47,875 bases of DNA, taken from the NCBI GenBank assembly GCA_035512495.1, contig DATKDW010000013.1, positions 1 through 47,875 of the forward strand. Direction: 5' to 3'. The DNA comes from Acidimicrobiales bacterium (GTDB lineage Bacteria > Actinomycetota > Acidimicrobiia > Acidimicrobiales > CADCSY01). Below are positions 25,165-35,197 of the stretch, one piece after another (positions within the stretch are counted from its first letter, which is position 1; every line of letters begins with the position of its first letter). The notes under the pieces are model-generated. The model was not told the origin of the DNA. It searched no databases and saw only the letters and a program-made list of their open reading frames with translations. The position numbers and the translations under genes are program-made.

Positions 25165-25563
25165 TCAGACCCTCCGACGCTTCGGCGGGCGGCAACCGTT
25201 GTGCGGCACGGGCGTGACGTCCTTGATCCCCGAGACCTCGATGCCGGCGTTCATGATGGACCGGATGGCCGTCTCACGGCCGGAGCCGGGGCCCTTGACC
25301 AGGACGTCGACCTTGCGGACACCGTGCTCCATGGCCCGGCGGGCACACTGCTCGGCGGCCATCTGGGCAGCGAAGGGCGTCGACTTGCGCGAGCCCTTGA
25401 AGCCCACGTTGCCGGCAGAGGCCCACGCCACCACGTTGCCCTCCTGGTCGGAGATCGAGATGATCGTGTTGTTGAACGAGCTCTTGATGTGCGCCACCCC
25501 GTAGGTGACGTTCTTTCGCTCGCGACGGCGGGGGCGTCGGCCCCCGGGCTTGGGCTTCGCCAT
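25165..25563 (-). CDS. rpsK: Small-subunit ribosomal protein uS11
   Basis: 132 residues with a basic N-terminal tail ([13 protein letters not shown]) and the family blocks [41 protein letters not shown] and [18 protein letters not shown] at the end. It forms part of the 30S platform. Its ATG overlaps the rpsM stop by one base (TAATG), so the genes are translationally coupled. Confidence 0.98.
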   Translation of the reverse strand: MAKPKPGGRRPRRRERKNVTYGVAHIKSSFNNTIISISDQEGNVVAWASAGNVGFKGSRKSTPFAAQMAAEQCARRAMEHGVRKVDVLVKGPGSGRETAIRSIMNAGIEVSGIKDVTPVPHNGCRPPKRRRV

Positions 25564-25940
25564 TACTTGCGGACCTTCTTCTTGCCGGCGACGGTCTTCT
25601 TGGGACCCTTGCGCGTGCGGGCGTTGGTGTGGGTGCGCTGGCCGCGCACCGGGAGGCCGCGACGGTGGCGCAGGCCCTGGTAGCAGGAGATCTCCATCTT
25701 CCGCTTGATGTCGGTGGACACCTCGCGGCGCAGGTCACCCTCGACCTTGAGGTTCTGGTCGACCCACTGGCGGATCTTGTTGACCTCCTCGTCGGTGAGG
25801 TCGCGAACGCGCGTGCCGGGGTCGATGCCGACCGCCTCGCAGATCTGGGTCGCGGTCGTCGGGCCGATGCCGAAGACATAGGTGAGCGAGACGGTGACGC
25901 GCTTCTCGCGCGGGATGTCGACGCCTGAGATTCGTGCCAT
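25563..25940 (-). CDS. rpsM: Small-subunit ribosomal protein uS13
   Basis: 125 residues. [15 protein letters not shown], the helix-two-turn-helix with [10 protein letters not shown], and the basic tail [22 protein letters not shown], which reaches toward the P-site tRNA, are all present. It lies three bases after rpmJ and overlaps rpsK by one base. The gene order infA-rpmJ-rpsM-rpsK-rpsD-rpoA-rplQ is the standard alpha-operon arrangement. Confidence 0.98.
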   Translation of the reverse strand: MARISGVDIPREKRVTVSLTYVFGIGPTTATQICEAVGIDPGTRVRDLTDEEVNKIRQWVDQNLKVEGDLRREVSTDIKRKMEISCYQGLRHRRGLPVRGQRTHTNARTRKGPKKTVAGKKKVRK

Positions 25941-25943
25941 TGG

Positions 25944-26057
25944 CTACCCCTGCCGCTGCTTGTGCCGCGGGTTGGTGCAGATGACCCGGACGCTGCCATG
26001 GCGGCGGATCACCTTGCACTTCTCGCAGATCTTCTTGACGCTGGGACGAACTTTCAT
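25944..26057 (-). CDS. rpmJ: Large-subunit ribosomal protein bL36 (zinc-binding form)
   Basis: A 37-residue protein in the zinc-ribbon form: [17 protein letters not shown], then [11 protein letters not shown]. The Zn ligands are Cys11, Cys14, Cys27 and His32. It begins at the ATG at 26057, 17 bases after infA, and precedes rpsM by three bases. Together with the zinc forms of uS4 and uS14 in this window, it marks a zinc-replete ribosome; zinc-free paralogues, if any, would lie elsewhere. Confidence 0.97.
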   Translation of the reverse strand: MKVRPSVKKICEKCKVIRRHGSVRVICTNPRHKQRQG

Positions 26058-26074
26058 GGTTCCTCGGAACGGTT

Positions 26075-26299
26075 CTACTTGTACCGGTAGGTGATGCGCC
26101 CACGGGTGAGGTCGTACGGCGTGAGCTCCACCTGGACGCGGTCTCCGGGCAGGATCCGGATGTAGTGCATCCGCATCTTCCCCGAGATGTGAGCGAGCAC
26201 TTCGTGACCGTTGTCGAGCTCGACTCGGAACATCGCGTTGGGGAGCGGCTCGGTGACCTTGCCCTCCAGCACGATCGCGTCTTCCTTGGGCTTTGCCAG
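26075..26299 (-). CDS. infA: Translation initiation factor IF-1, apparent CTG start
   Basis: IF-1 occupies the A site of the 30S subunit during initiation. The body is highly conserved: [32 protein letters not shown] and [13 protein letters not shown]. The first GTG in frame (26272) gives a protein lacking the family's N-terminal block. Reading upstream, the codons spell [14 protein letters not shown], which matches the usual [13 protein letters not shown] start, and the codon before them is CTG (26299-26297). A TGA lies two codons further up, so no ATG, GTG or TTG is available. GAGGAAGG sits eight bases before the CTG. The product would be 74 residues. A base-call error in the first codon is the alternative. 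Confidence 0.9.
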   Translation of the reverse strand: MAKPKEDAIVLEGKVTEPLPNAMFRVELDNGHEVLAHISGKMRMHYIRILPGDRVQVELTPYDLTRGRITYRYK

Positions 26300-26376
26300 T
26301 GTTCAGACCTTCCTCGAGGAACGAAGGCGCACGGCGGACCTGCGCACACGCGCTGGAGCCCCCGGGCCGAAGAGCA

Positions 26377-26405
26377 ATGCTAGCGGCCCATCCCCCCACC
26401 ACCAA
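26377..26405 (-). promoter_or_regulatory. infA / alpha-operon promoter
   Basis: On the minus strand TTGGTG (26405-26400) and TAGCAT (26382-26377) are 17 bases apart, in the 130-base gap between adk and infA. The predicted start near 26370 gives a leader of about 70 bases. The position suits a promoter for infA through rplQ. Confidence 0.68.
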
Positions 26406-26429
26406 AATGCCTGTGCTAGAGGGCCCCGC

Positions 26430-27098
26430 TCACCGCCGCTGCTCGCGGTGGCGGTCGATGGAGCGGATCAGGCGGGCGGTGACCTCGTCAGGGTCGCCCA
26501 TCCCATCGACCTCGTTGAGCAGGTCACGCTCCTCGAACCACGCCACCAGGGGGGCGGTCTCTCGCTCGTAGAGGTCGAGGCGGCGGCGGATGGCGTCCTC
26601 GGTGTCGTCGCCCCGCTGCACCACGTCGCCTCCGCAGATGTCGCAGGTCCAGGGGTACTTGGGCGGCTGGTCGACGGAGTAGTTGGCGCCGCAGTCGGTG
26701 CACACCCGCCGGGCGGCGAGGCGGGCCAGCACGACATCGGTGGGGACCTCGAGGTTCACCGCCAGGTCGATGCCTCGCGGCTGGGTGATCGACAGGAGCG
26801 ACTCTGCCTGGCTCACGGTGCGGGGGAAGCCGTCGAGGATGAAGCCTCGGGTGCGGGTGTCGTCCTTTTCGAGGCGCTCGTCGATGATCCCCACGATGAC
26901 GTCGTCGGGGAGCAGGTCGCCGGCGTCCATGAACTCCGTGGCCCGGCGGCCGAGCTCGGTGTCCTCCCGGACGGCGGAGCGGAGCATGTCGCCCGTGGAG
27001 ATGTGGGGCACCACGTAGTGGCGGGACAGCCGCACGCACTGCGTCCCCTTGCCGGCCCCCTGGCGTCCGAGGACGATCAGGCGGGCGCCGGGGATCAT
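26430..27098 (-). CDS. adk: Adenylate kinase, long-LID zinc form
   Basis: Interconverts ATP, AMP and ADP. The 222-residue protein has the P-loop GRQGAGKGT (residues 11-19), the AMP-binding STGDMLR and LDGFPRT motifs, and a long LID with four cysteines, Cys133, Cys136, Cys152 and Cys155, arranged as two CxxC pairs that bind zinc. It follows secY by 46 bases, as usual, but the gene that normally comes next, map, is absent: the next gene is infA. Confidence 0.97.
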   Translation of the reverse strand: MIPGARLIVLGRQGAGKGTQCVRLSRHYVVPHISTGDMLRSAVREDTELGRRATEFMDAGDLLPDDVIVGIIDERLEKDDTRTRGFILDGFPRTVSQAESLLSITQPRGIDLAVNLEVPTDVVLARLAARRVCTDCGANYSVDQPPKYPWTCDICGGDVVQRGDDTEDAIRRRLDLYERETAPLVAWFEERDLLNEVDGMGDPDEVTARLIRSIDRHREQRR

Positions 27099-27144
27099 GG
27101 CCGGGCCGCCGCGCGCTCGAGCGGGGGCATCAGGAACGTCCGCA

Positions 27145-28458
27145 CTACTTCAGGAAGCTCTCGTAGTTCCGCATCATCAGCTGGCTGTCGATCTGCTTCA
27201 TCGTCTCGAGGGCCACACCCACCGCGATGAGGAGCGAGATGCCACCGAAGCCGTTGAACGCCTCGATGCCGAACACCGCCAGGGCGATGGACGGGATGAG
27301 GGCGATCGAGGCGATGAAGAGGGCACCCGGCAGGGTGATGCGGGACAGGATCTTGGCCAGGTGCCGCTCGGTCTGGGGCCCGGGGCGGATGCCGGGGATG
27401 AACCCGCCTTGCTTGCGGATGGTGTCGGCCTGCTTGACGGGGTCGAAGGTGATGGCGGTGTAGAAGTAGGCGAAGAAGATGATCATCAGGCCGAAGATCA
27501 CGATGTAGGCGATGGCGTCCTGGCGGAGCAGGTTGTTCTCGATCCAGGCGCGCACGCCGTCCCAGCCGCTGCCCGCCGGGAGGATGTTGGTCATCAGCAC
27601 CGGCAGGTACAGCACCGAGCTGGCGAAGATGATGGGGATCACGCCCGACTGGTTGACCTTGAGCGGGATGTAGCTGCTCTGGCCCCCGTACTGGCGACGG
27701 CCCACCACCCGCTTGGCGAACTGGACGGGGATGCGCCGCTGGCCCTCGTTGACGAAGACGATGGAGGCGAGGATGGCGAGCACGACGGCCATGCAGATCG
27801 ACAGCACGATGGCGCCGTTGACCTGGAAGATCCGGGTGGCCTCGCTGGGCAGGATCGACACCACCGAGGCGAAGATCAGCAGCGACATGCCGTTGCCGAT
27901 GCCCCGCTGGGTGATGAGCTCGCCCATCCACATGAGCAGGGCGGTGCCGGCGGTCAGCGAGAGGATCACCAGGCTGAGGGTCCCGATGTCGCGGTCGGGG
28001 ATGAGCACGATCGGGCTGTCTCCGAGGAGGCCGCCGGCGCCGGGGGTGGAGAAGAGGAAGGCGAGGCCGGTGGACTGGAGGATCGCCAGCGCCACGGTGA
28101 GGTAGCGGGTCCACTGGGTGATCTTCTTCTGGCCCACCGCGCCCTGCTCGCGCCACTGCTCGAGCTTGGGGATCACCACGGCGAGCACCTGCATGATGAT
28201 CGACGCCGTGATGTACGGCATGATCCCGAGCCCGAACACGGCGAACCGGGTGAGCGCTCCGCCGGAGAACAGCTGCAGGAATCCCAGCGCGCCGCCCTGG
28301 GCCGCCGCTGCCTCGAGGTCCTGCACCGCCTGGAAGTCGATCCCCGGCGTCGGGACGAAGGCCCCGAAGCGATAGAGGCCGATGATGAGCAGGACGAAGA
28401 GGATCTTGTTCCGCAGGTCCGGGACCTTGAACATGTTCCGCAGGCTGGAAAGCACCAC
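27145..28458 (-). CDS. secY: Protein translocase subunit SecY
   Basis: The pore subunit of the Sec translocon in the cytoplasmic membrane. It has 437 residues and the expected ten hydrophobic helices. Recognisable parts are the N-terminal FKVPDLRNKILFVLLIIGLYR, GIMPYITASIIMQ, the cytoplasmic loop with QRRIPVQFAKR, GVIPIIFASSVLYLP and the late GGFIPGIRPG. The start is GTG at 28458, with a second GTG one codon later. It lies between rplO and adk at the end of the spc operon. Confidence 0.97.
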   Translation of the reverse strand: MVLSSLRNMFKVPDLRNKILFVLLIIGLYRFGAFVPTPGIDFQAVQDLEAAAAQGGALGFLQLFSGGALTRFAVFGLGIMPYITASIIMQVLAVVIPKLEQWREQGAVGQKKITQWTRYLTVALAILQSTGLAFLFSTPGAGGLLGDSPIVLIPDRDIGTLSLVILSLTAGTALLMWMGELITQRGIGNGMSLLIFASVVSILPSEATRIFQVNGAIVLSICMAVVLAILASIVFVNEGQRRIPVQFAKRVVGRRQYGGQSSYIPLKVNQSGVIPIIFASSVLYLPVLMTNILPAGSGWDGVRAWIENNLLRQDAIAYIVIFGLMIIFFAYFYTAITFDPVKQADTIRKQGGFIPGIRPGPQTERHLAKILSRITLPGALFIASIALIPSIALAVFGIEAFNGFGGISLLIAVGVALETMKQIDSQLMMRNYESFLK

Positions 28459-28513
28459 GCCTCCTGGGCTGTGACTCGGTCGGTGCGGGTCGTGCGACCC
28501 CGCGGGGCGTGCG

Positions 28514-29002
28514 CTACCGGTTGGTGAGGGCGTTGCCCTTCGCCGGCGGCCGACCGTTCCCGAACGGGGGCGGCAGGACCTCTACCGTACCGCCTGCGGC
28601 GGTGATGGCTGCCTCGGCCGACGCCGAGAAGGCGTGGGCCTTCACGTTGACGGCACGGGTCAGCTCCCCACGCCCGAGGACCTTGACCATGCCGCGCTTG
28701 GGGACGACGCCCTTGGCGCGGAGGGTCTCGGGGGTGATGTCGCTGCCCTCGAACGTCTCGAGGCCGTCGAGGTTCACCACGACGTACTCGACGCGGAACG
28801 GGTTGTTGAAGCCCTTGAGCTTCGGGACCCGGCGCTGCAGCGGCATCTGACCGCCCTCGAAGCCCGGGCGGACGGTGTTGCGGGCGCGCTGGCCCTTGGT
28901 GCCACGGCCGGCGGTCTTGCCGCCCCTGCCGGCGATGCCGCGCGCCATGCGCTTGCGGCGGGTCTTGGCGCCCTCGGCGGGCTGGAGATCATGGACCTTC
29001 AC
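28514..29002 (-). CDS. rplO: Large-subunit ribosomal protein uL15
   Basis: 162 residues starting at the GTG at 29002, which overlaps the rpmD stop as GTGA. The start MKVHDLQPAEGAKTRRKR and the glycine-rich RGIAGRGGKTAGRGTKGQ are the standard N-terminus, and GFEGGQMPLQRRVPKLKGF follows. It is a late-assembling 50S protein. The C-terminal end, PPPFGNGRPPAKGNALTNR, is slightly extended. Confidence 0.96.
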   Translation of the reverse strand: MKVHDLQPAEGAKTRRKRMARGIAGRGGKTAGRGTKGQRARNTVRPGFEGGQMPLQRRVPKLKGFNNPFRVEYVVVNLDGLETFEGSDITPETLRAKGVVPKRGMVKVLGRGELTRAVNVKAHAFSASAEAAITAAGGTVEVLPPPFGNGRPPAKGNALTNR

Positions 29003-29181
29003 GACTGGTCCTCCTCGACGTTGATCAGGTGGGGGACGCGGGCGATCATGCCGCGGATCTCGGGACGGTCGGGCAGGACGTTGCTCTTGCCGATCCGACC
29101 GAGACCGAGAGCACGCAGCGTGCCGCGGTGCTTCGGCTTCGTGCCGATGGCGGAGCGGACCTGGGTCACCTTGATGGCCAT
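28999..29181 (-). CDS. rpmD: Large-subunit ribosomal protein uL30
   Basis: 60 residues, the normal size. IKVTQVRSAIGTKPKHRGTLRALGLGRIG is the family signature. The ATG overlaps the rpsE stop by one base (TGATG), and the stop overlaps rplO as GTGA, so this short gene is coupled on both sides within the spc operon. Confidence 0.97.
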   Translation of the reverse strand: MAIKVTQVRSAIGTKPKHRGTLRALGLGRIGKSNVLPDRPEIRGMIARVPHLINVEEDQS

Positions 29182-29744
29182 CAGGCCACCTCGGTGGGCA
29201 CGTGGGCACCCCGGTTGGTCTCGTTGTAGGCGTCGAGCAAGCCCTTCGGGGTGACCTCCTCGGGCGTCTTGCCGCGCATGCGGGCGATCACGTCGGGGCG
29301 CTTGAGCGACTGCAGGCCCTGGATGGTGGCCCGCGCCACGTTGATGTGGTTGGACGAGCCGAGCGACTTGCAGAGCACGTCGTGGATCCCGGCCTCCTCG
29401 AGGATGACACGGGCGGCACCGCCGGCGATCACCCCGGTGCCGGGGGCGGCGGGCTTCATGAGCACGCGGGCGGCACCGAACTCGCCGAGCACGGGGTGGA
29501 TGATCGTGGAGCCGGCGAGCGCCACCTCGAAGAGGTTCTTCTTGGCGTCCTCGGTGCCCTTCTGGATGGCGAGCGGCACCTCACGGGCCTTGCCGTAGCC
29601 GAGGCCGACCCGGCCGGCACCGTCGCCGATCACCACGAGGGCGGCGAACTGGAAGCGGCGTCCGCCCTTGACCACCTTGGCCACGCGCCGGGGGCGGGTG
29701 ATCAGGCGGCTGTCGCGCAGCTGCGCTTCGTTGAAGGGGGCCAT
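29181..29744 (-). CDS. rpsE: Small-subunit ribosomal protein uS5
   Basis: 187 residues. The double-stranded-RNA-binding part has [22 protein letters not shown] and [17 protein letters not shown]; the second domain has [19 protein letters not shown] and [18 protein letters not shown]. It helps keep decoding accurate and has helicase-like activity at the mRNA entry site. It starts three bases after the rplR stop and overlaps rpmD. Confidence 0.98.
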   Translation of the reverse strand: MAPFNEAQLRDSRLITRPRRVAKVVKGGRRFQFAALVVIGDGAGRVGLGYGKAREVPLAIQKGTEDAKKNLFEVALAGSTIIHPVLGEFGAARVLMKPAAPGTGVIAGGAARVILEEAGIHDVLCKSLGSSNHINVARATIQGLQSLKRPDVIARMRGKTPEEVTPKGLLDAYNETNRGAHVPTEVA

Positions 29745-29747
29745 GGC

Positions 29748-30110
29748 TCAGAACTCCAGTCCGGCGTCGCGGGCGGCGTCTGCCACCGCTGCGATACGTC
29801 CGTGATAGATGTAACCACCGCGGTCGAAGACGACCTTGGTGATGCCGGCGTCCTTGGCCCGCTGGGCCACGAGGGCACCGACCTTGGTTGCGGCTTCGAT
29901 GCCGCCGGTGGCGTCACCCTTGAGGTCGGCCTCGAGGGTGGAGGCGGCGGCGAGGGTGCGGCCGGCGCGGTCGTCGATGACCTGCACGGCGATGTGGCGG
30001 TTCGAACGGAACACCGCCAGGCGCGGCCGTTCGGCAGTGCCTTGGACCTTCTTGCGCACCCGCCGGTGACGGCGGAGGCGACCGATGTGCCTGCTCTTGT
30101 TGGCGCTCAT
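29748..30110 (-). CDS. rplR: Large-subunit ribosomal protein uL18
   Basis: 120 residues. A basic N-terminus ([17 protein letters not shown]) leads into the uL18 core: [20 protein letters not shown] and [22 protein letters not shown]. It binds 5S rRNA together with uL5, which is encoded upstream in the same operon. It starts three bases after rplF. Confidence 0.98.
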   Translation of the reverse strand: MSANKSRHIGRLRRHRRVRKKVQGTAERPRLAVFRSNRHIAVQVIDDRAGRTLAAASTLEADLKGDATGGIEAATKVGALVAQRAKDAGITKVVFDRGGYIYHGRIAAVADAARDAGLEF

Positions 30111-30113
30111 GCT

Positions 30114-30653
30114 CTACTTCGCTGCCTTCCCGGCCTTGCGCAGCACGCGCTCGCCGGCGTAGCGGACGCCCTTGCCCTTGTAGGGCTCGGGCTTGCGGAT
30201 CTTGCGGATGTTGGCGGCGACCTGGCCGACGGCCTCCTTGTCGATGCCGGCGACCACGATGCGGGTCGGCTGCGGCACCTCGAAGGTGATGCCCTCGGGG
30301 GCATCGACCGACACGGGGTGGCTGAAGCCGAGGGCGAGGTTGATCTTGGAGGGGCCGGCGGGGGTGGCGCGGTAGCCCACGCCCACGATCTCGAGCTCCT
30401 TGGAGTAGCCCTCGGTCACCCCGGTGACCATGTTGGCGACGAGGGAGCGGACCAGGCCGTGGAGGGCCCGGCTGGCGCGCTCGTCGTTGGGGCGCTCGAT
30501 GAGGACCTCATCACCCTCCTGGCGGAGGGTGATGGGCTCGGGCACGTCGCGCTCGAGCATCCCCTTGGGGCCCTTCACCGTGATGTGGCGTCCCGCGATG
30601 GTGATGTCGACGCCCGACGGGATGGTGATCGGCGCCTTTCCGACTCTGCTCAC
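30114..30653 (-). CDS. rplF: Large-subunit ribosomal protein uL6
   Basis: 179 residues, starting at the GTG at 30653 ([19 protein letters not shown]). Two related halves are visible, and the signature [25 protein letters not shown] closes the protein. It sits near the sarcin-ricin loop and GTPase centre. It follows rpsH by 36 bases, one of the larger gaps in the spc operon. Confidence 0.98.
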   Translation of the reverse strand: MSRVGKAPITIPSGVDITIAGRHITVKGPKGMLERDVPEPITLRQEGDEVLIERPNDERASRALHGLVRSLVANMVTGVTEGYSKELEIVGVGYRATPAGPSKINLALGFSHPVSVDAPEGITFEVPQPTRIVVAGIDKEAVGQVAANIRKIRKPEPYKGKGVRYAGERVLRKAGKAAK

Positions 30654-30689
30654 TGGCTTGCCTCCGGCAAGGTACTCATGACAGCTCCC

Positions 30690-31094
30690 TCACCACACGT
30701 AGCAGAGGACTTCGCCGCCCATGTGGCGCTTGCGCGCCTCACGGTCGGTCATGAGCCCCTGACTGGTCGAGAGCACCGCGACACCGAGACCTCCGAGGAC
30801 GCGGGGCATGTCGTCGGCCTTGCGGTAGACCCGCAGGCCGGGCTTCGACACCCGCTTCATCCCGGAGATGGTGCGCACGCGCTCGGGCGTGTACTTCATG
30901 TGGACGATGAGCTCCTGACCCGGACGGGTCGGGTGGTCAGCGACGTCGTAGCCCTCGATGTAGCCCTCACGCTGGAGGATCTCGGCGAGGGCTTGCTTGA
31001 GCTTGGACGAGGGCATGCGCACGTCGTCGTGGAACGCCACGTTGCCGTTGCGGATCCGCGTGAGCATGTCGGCGATGGGATCGGTCATGGACAT
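30690..31094 (-). CDS. rpsH: Small-subunit ribosomal protein uS8
   Basis: 134 residues starting at the ATG at 31094 ([18 protein letters not shown]). The C-terminal rRNA-binding part has [27 protein letters not shown]. In Escherichia coli uS8 represses the spc operon at the rplE message; no equivalent structure was identified here. The upstream extension of the frame enters rpsZ and is rejected. Confidence 0.97.
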   Translation of the reverse strand: MSMTDPIADMLTRIRNGNVAFHDDVRMPSSKLKQALAEILQREGYIEGYDVADHPTRPGQELIVHMKYTPERVRTISGMKRVSKPGLRVYRKADDMPRVLGGLGVAVLSTSQGLMTDREARKRHMGGEVLCYVW

Positions 31095-31105
31095 GTCGGC
31101 CTCCC

Positions 31106-31291
31106 CTACCAGCTCGCCTTGGTGACGCCGGGAACCTCGCCGGCGTGGACCATCTCGCGCAGGCAGATGCGGCACAGCCCGAACTTCCGGAACACGGCGC
31201 GCGGACGGCCGCAACGCCGGCAGCGCGTGTAGCCGCGCACCTTGTACTTCGGTGTGCGCTTCTGCTTCTCGATGAGTGCCTTCTTGGCCAT
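31106..31291 (-). CDS. rpsZ: Small-subunit ribosomal protein uS14, type Z (zinc)
   Basis: The short 61-residue zinc form of uS14. The site is CRRC (Cys24 and Cys27) with a second CRIC pair (Cys40 and Cys43), followed by [18 protein letters not shown]. This is the type usually found in the spc operon of Gram-positives. It is separated from rplE by 14 bases and from rpsH by 11. Confidence 0.97.
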   Translation of the reverse strand: MAKKALIEKQKRTPKYKVRGYTRCRRCGRPRAVFRKFGLCRICLREMVHAGEVPGVTKASW

Positions 31292-31305
31292 ATGAGCCTG
31301 GTCTC

Positions 31306-31893
31306 CTACTGCTGCTGGCCGTCGCGACGGAATGGGAAGCCGAAGGCATCGAGCAGAGCCCGCCCCTCGGCGTCGGTCTTGGCGGTGGTCACGATCGTGA
31401 TGTCCATGCCCTGGGTCGAGGTGACCTTGTCGTAGTCGATCTCAGGGAAGATGAGCTGCTCGGTGACGCCGAACGTGTAGTTGCCGTTCCCGTCGAAGCT
31501 GTTCGGGGGCAGGCCCCGGAAGTCGCGGATGCGGGGGATGGCGAGGGCGACGAGCCGGTCGAAGAACTCCCACATGCGGTCGCCCCGCAGGGTGACCTTG
31601 GTGCCGATGGCGTTGCCCTCGCGGAGCTTGAAGCCGGCGAGCGACTTGCGGGCCCGGGTGACGACGGCCCGCTGGCCGGCGATCCGGGTCAGGTCCTCGA
31701 CAGCTCCCTCGAGCAGCGAGGGCTGGCCGACGGCGTCGCCGACGCCCATGTTGACGACGATCTTCGACAAGCGGGGCACCTGCATGACGTTGCCCAGGCC
31801 GAGCTGCTCCTGCAGCTGGGCCCGGATCTCGTCGTTGTAGCGGCGAAGCAGGCGGGGACGCTGGGCGGCGGGGGCGGTGGTGATGTCGGCCAT
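31306..31893 (-). CDS. rplE: Large-subunit ribosomal protein uL5
   Basis: 195 residues. [38 protein letters not shown] and [22 protein letters not shown] mark uL5, which carries 5S rRNA into the large subunit and touches the P-site tRNA. The short N-terminal extension [11 protein letters not shown] is typical of actinobacteria. Its ATG overlaps the rplX stop by one base. Confidence 0.98.
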   Translation of the reverse strand: MADITTAPAAQRPRLLRRYNDEIRAQLQEQLGLGNVMQVPRLSKIVVNMGVGDAVGQPSLLEGAVEDLTRIAGQRAVVTRARKSLAGFKLREGNAIGTKVTLRGDRMWEFFDRLVALAIPRIRDFRGLPPNSFDGNGNYTFGVTEQLIFPEIDYDKVTSTQGMDITIVTTAKTDAEGRALLDAFGFPFRRDGQQQ

Positions 31894-32216
31894 CAGAGCT
31901 CGGCTCCCGTGCGCTTGCAGATGCGGACCTTGTTGCCGTTGTCGTCGAAGCGGTAGCCCACGCGGGTGGGCTTCCCGTCCTTCGGGCTGATGACGGCGAC
32001 GTTCGACACGTCGATCGGCATGTCCTTGTCGATGATCCCGCCCTGCATGGTCATGCGGGTGGGCCGCTGGTGCTTCTTGGCGGTGTTGACGCCCTCGACG
32101 ATGACCTTGCCGTCGGCCGGCAGGGCGCGCATGACCACGCCCTCCTTGCCGCGGTCCTTGCCCGACAGGACGCGGACGCGGTCACCCTTGACGATCTTGA
32201 GCTTGTTGGTCGACAT
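31893..32216 (-). CDS. rplX: Large-subunit ribosomal protein uL24
   Basis: 107 residues. The KOW motif is visible near the start ([26 protein letters not shown]), followed by [13 protein letters not shown] and the C-terminal [11 protein letters not shown]. uL24 starts 50S assembly at the 5' end of 23S rRNA. It overlaps rplN and rplE by one base each. Confidence 0.98.
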   Translation of the reverse strand: MSTNKLKIVKGDRVRVLSGKDRGKEGVVMRALPADGKVIVEGVNTAKKHQRPTRMTMQGGIIDKDMPIDVSNVAVISPKDGKPTRVGYRFDDNGNKVRICKRTGAEL

Positions 32217-32584
32217 CAGAGGACCTCAGGGGCGAGTGAGACGATGCGCATGAACTTCTTGTCGCGCAGCTCGCGACCGACGGGGCCGAAGATGCGCGTG
32301 CCGCGCGGCTGCTGCTGGTCGTTGATGAGCACGGCGGCGTTCTCGTCGAAGCGGATGTAGGAGCCGTCGGGACGACGCTTCTCCTTCTTCACGCGCACGA
32401 CCACGCACTTCACGACATCGCCCTTCTTCACGGCGGCACCGGGGATGGCGTCCTTGACGGTCGCCACGATGGTGTCACCGATCGAGGCGTACCGGCGCCT
32501 GGATCCGCCCAGCACCTTGATGCAGAGGATCTCCTTGGCGCCGGAGTTGTCGGCCACGCGAAGACGCGACTCCTGCTGAATCAT
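32216..32584 (-). CDS. rplN: Large-subunit ribosomal protein uL14
   Basis: 122 residues, the exact family length. [28 protein letters not shown] is the signature start, with [19 protein letters not shown] and [29 protein letters not shown]. It forms intersubunit contacts and binds the silencing factor RsfS. It overlaps the rpsQ stop by four bases (ATGA). Confidence 0.98.
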   Translation of the reverse strand: MIQQESRLRVADNSGAKEILCIKVLGGSRRRYASIGDTIVATVKDAIPGAAVKKGDVVKCVVVRVKKEKRRPDGSYIRFDENAAVLINDQQQPRGTRIFGPVGRELRDKKFMRIVSLAPEVL

Positions 32585-32868
32585 CGTGCACGCTCCAGGA
32601 CCTCGAGGAGGCGCCAGCGCTTCAGCTTGGACAGCGGGCGCGTCTCCTGGACGCGGACGCGGTCGCCGGGGCGGGCGTCGTTGGCCTCGTCGTGGACGTA
32701 GAGCGCCTTGGTGCGCTGGACCGTCTTGGCGTAGCGCCGGTGGCGCACGCGGTCGACGACCTTGACCACGACGGTCTTGTCCATCTTGACGGAGTCGACG
32801 ATCCCCTCGCGCACCTTGCGTGCGTTGGGGCGGGACTCCGCGTCGTTCTCGGTGGTGGCGTCAGCCAT
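32581..32868 (-). CDS. rpsQ: Small-subunit ribosomal protein uS17
   Basis: 95 residues. After a short acidic N-terminal extension ([12 protein letters not shown]) come the family blocks [35 protein letters not shown] and [25 protein letters not shown]. It is an early 30S assembly protein. Its start lies inside the last codons of rpmC (8-base overlap), and it overlaps rplN by four bases. Confidence 0.97.
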   Translation of the reverse strand: MADATTENDAESRPNARKVREGIVDSVKMDKTVVVKVVDRVRHRRYAKTVQRTKALYVHDEANDARPGDRVRVQETRPLSKLKRWRLLEVLERAR

Positions 32869-33088
32869 TCGTGGCCTCCAGGGCCTCCGCGGCAGCGATC
32901 TCTCGCTGGCGCAGCACGGTGTTGATGCGGGCGATGTCCTTGCGGACCGAGCCGAGACGGGTGCTGTTGTCGAGCTGGCCGGTCACGTGCTGGAACCGGA
33001 GGTTGAACAGCTCCTGCTTGGAGTCGGCCAGGCGGGTGATCAGCTCGTCGTCGCCCAGGTCACGCAGCTCGTCGGCGGGGGATGCCAT
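32861..33088 (-). CDS. rpmC: Large-subunit ribosomal protein uL29
   Basis: 75 residues, two long helices. [20 protein letters not shown] and [27 protein letters not shown] contain the uL29 signature. The protein is at the tunnel exit near the docking sites for SRP and trigger factor. It overlaps rplP upstream by one base and rpsQ downstream by eight. Confidence 0.97.
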   Translation of the reverse strand: MASPADELRDLGDDELITRLADSKQELFNLRFQHVTGQLDNSTRLGSVRKDIARINTVLRQREIAAAEALEATNG

Positions 33089-33509
33089 CAGACCTCCTCA
33101 GCCATGGCTCGGGTGACGAAACGGGCACGGATCGGGAGCTTCTGGATGGCGCGCTCCATGGCGCCCCGTGCCAGCTCCTCGTTGACGCCGGCCAGCTCGA
33201 ACATGATGCGGCCGGGCTTGACCACGGCCACCCAGCGCTCCGGGTTGCCCTTGCCCGAGCCCATGCGGGTCTCGGCGGGCTTCTCGGTGACGGGCTTGTC
33301 GGGGAAGACGTTGATCCAGACCTTGCCGCCGCGCTTGACGTGGCGGGTCATGGCGATGCGGGCGGCCTCGATCTGGCGGGCGGTGATCCACCCGGGCTCG
33401 AGGGCCTGGATCCCGTACTCGCCGAACGTGACGGTCGTGGCTCCCTTGGCGGCACCGGTCATGCGCCCGCGGTGGTGCTTGCGGTGCTTGACCTTCTTGG
33501 GCATCAGCA

Positions 33510-33510
<1 letters not shown>
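33088..33510 (-). CDS. rplP: Large-subunit ribosomal protein uL16
   Basis: 140 residues starting [17 protein letters not shown], the conserved form. [45 protein letters not shown] and [23 protein letters not shown] make the identification certain (only parts cited). uL16 lies next to the peptidyl-transferase centre and the A-site tRNA. It overlaps the rpsC stop by one base. Confidence 0.98.
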
Positions 33511-34453
<943 letters not shown>

Positions 34454-34454
<1 letters not shown>

Positions 34455-35197
34455 TACTTGTCCTCTTCCTTGCTGGCGTCCTCTTCCGTGCTGACGTCTT
34501 CCGTACTGGTGTCCTCGGCGTCCTCGACGTCGACGTCGGCGACGGCGACGTCGGCGACGTCGGCGTCGGTGGGCTCGGCGTCGGTGGGCTCGGCGTCCGT
34601 GGGCTCGGTGGTGGCGGCGTCATCGGCCTGGGCGACGGCGGGCGCCTGCTGGTCGACGATGCCCTCGGCGTCCTCGACGTCGGCGACGTCGGAGGCGGTG
34701 GGCTCCTCGGTGGCCTCACCACGGCTTCTTCCGGTCCGGCGACGGCGCTCCTCGGCGGCGTCCTGGCCGGCGCGACGAGCGGCACGGCTGCCGGGGCGGG
34801 AAGCGTCCCGGGTGCGCCGGCGCTCAAGCTCGTCTTCGGAGAGGCGGGCCACGATCACGGTGATGTGGCAGGAGCGCTTGCGGATGCGGGTGGCACGGCC
34901 GCGGGCCCGGGGACGGAAGCGGCGCATGGTCCGGCCCTCGTCGGCGAAGCAGGAGGCCACGAAGAGGTCGTCGCCGATCTGCTCGTCGTTGTGCTCGGCG
35001 TTGGCGATGGCCGAGGCCAGCACCTTGCGGACCGCGATGGCGGCGTCGCGCTCGGAGAACTGGAGGATCTCATCCGCGGTGCGGACGTCCTTGCCCCGGA
35101 TGAGGTCGAGGACGGCCCGGGCCTTGCTGGCCGACATGCGGACGTGGCGGGCCTGGGCGCGGGTGCCCGGGCGCTCGTTGGTCTTGGTGGCGGTCAT
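34454..35197 (-). CDS. rplV: Large-subunit ribosomal protein uL22 with long acidic C-terminal extension
   Basis: 247 residues, about twice the core length. The core (to ~130) has [30 protein letters not shown] and the hook region [22 protein letters not shown], which lines the exit tunnel. After an arginine-rich bridge comes an Asp/Glu/Ala/Thr tail with a 5-residue repeat, EPTDA three times (about 34565-34610 in the DNA), and the end [10 protein letters not shown]. The tail should project from the 50S near the tunnel exit. Its start ATG lies in a 20-base sequence duplicated at the end of rpsS. Confidence 0.97.

Noticed and set aside
28560-28600. Short G/C-rich inverted repeats inside coding sequences such as rplO and rpoC
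   Set aside because: Such stems are expected by chance at this GC content. Only those with long perfect arms or a meaningful position were kept.
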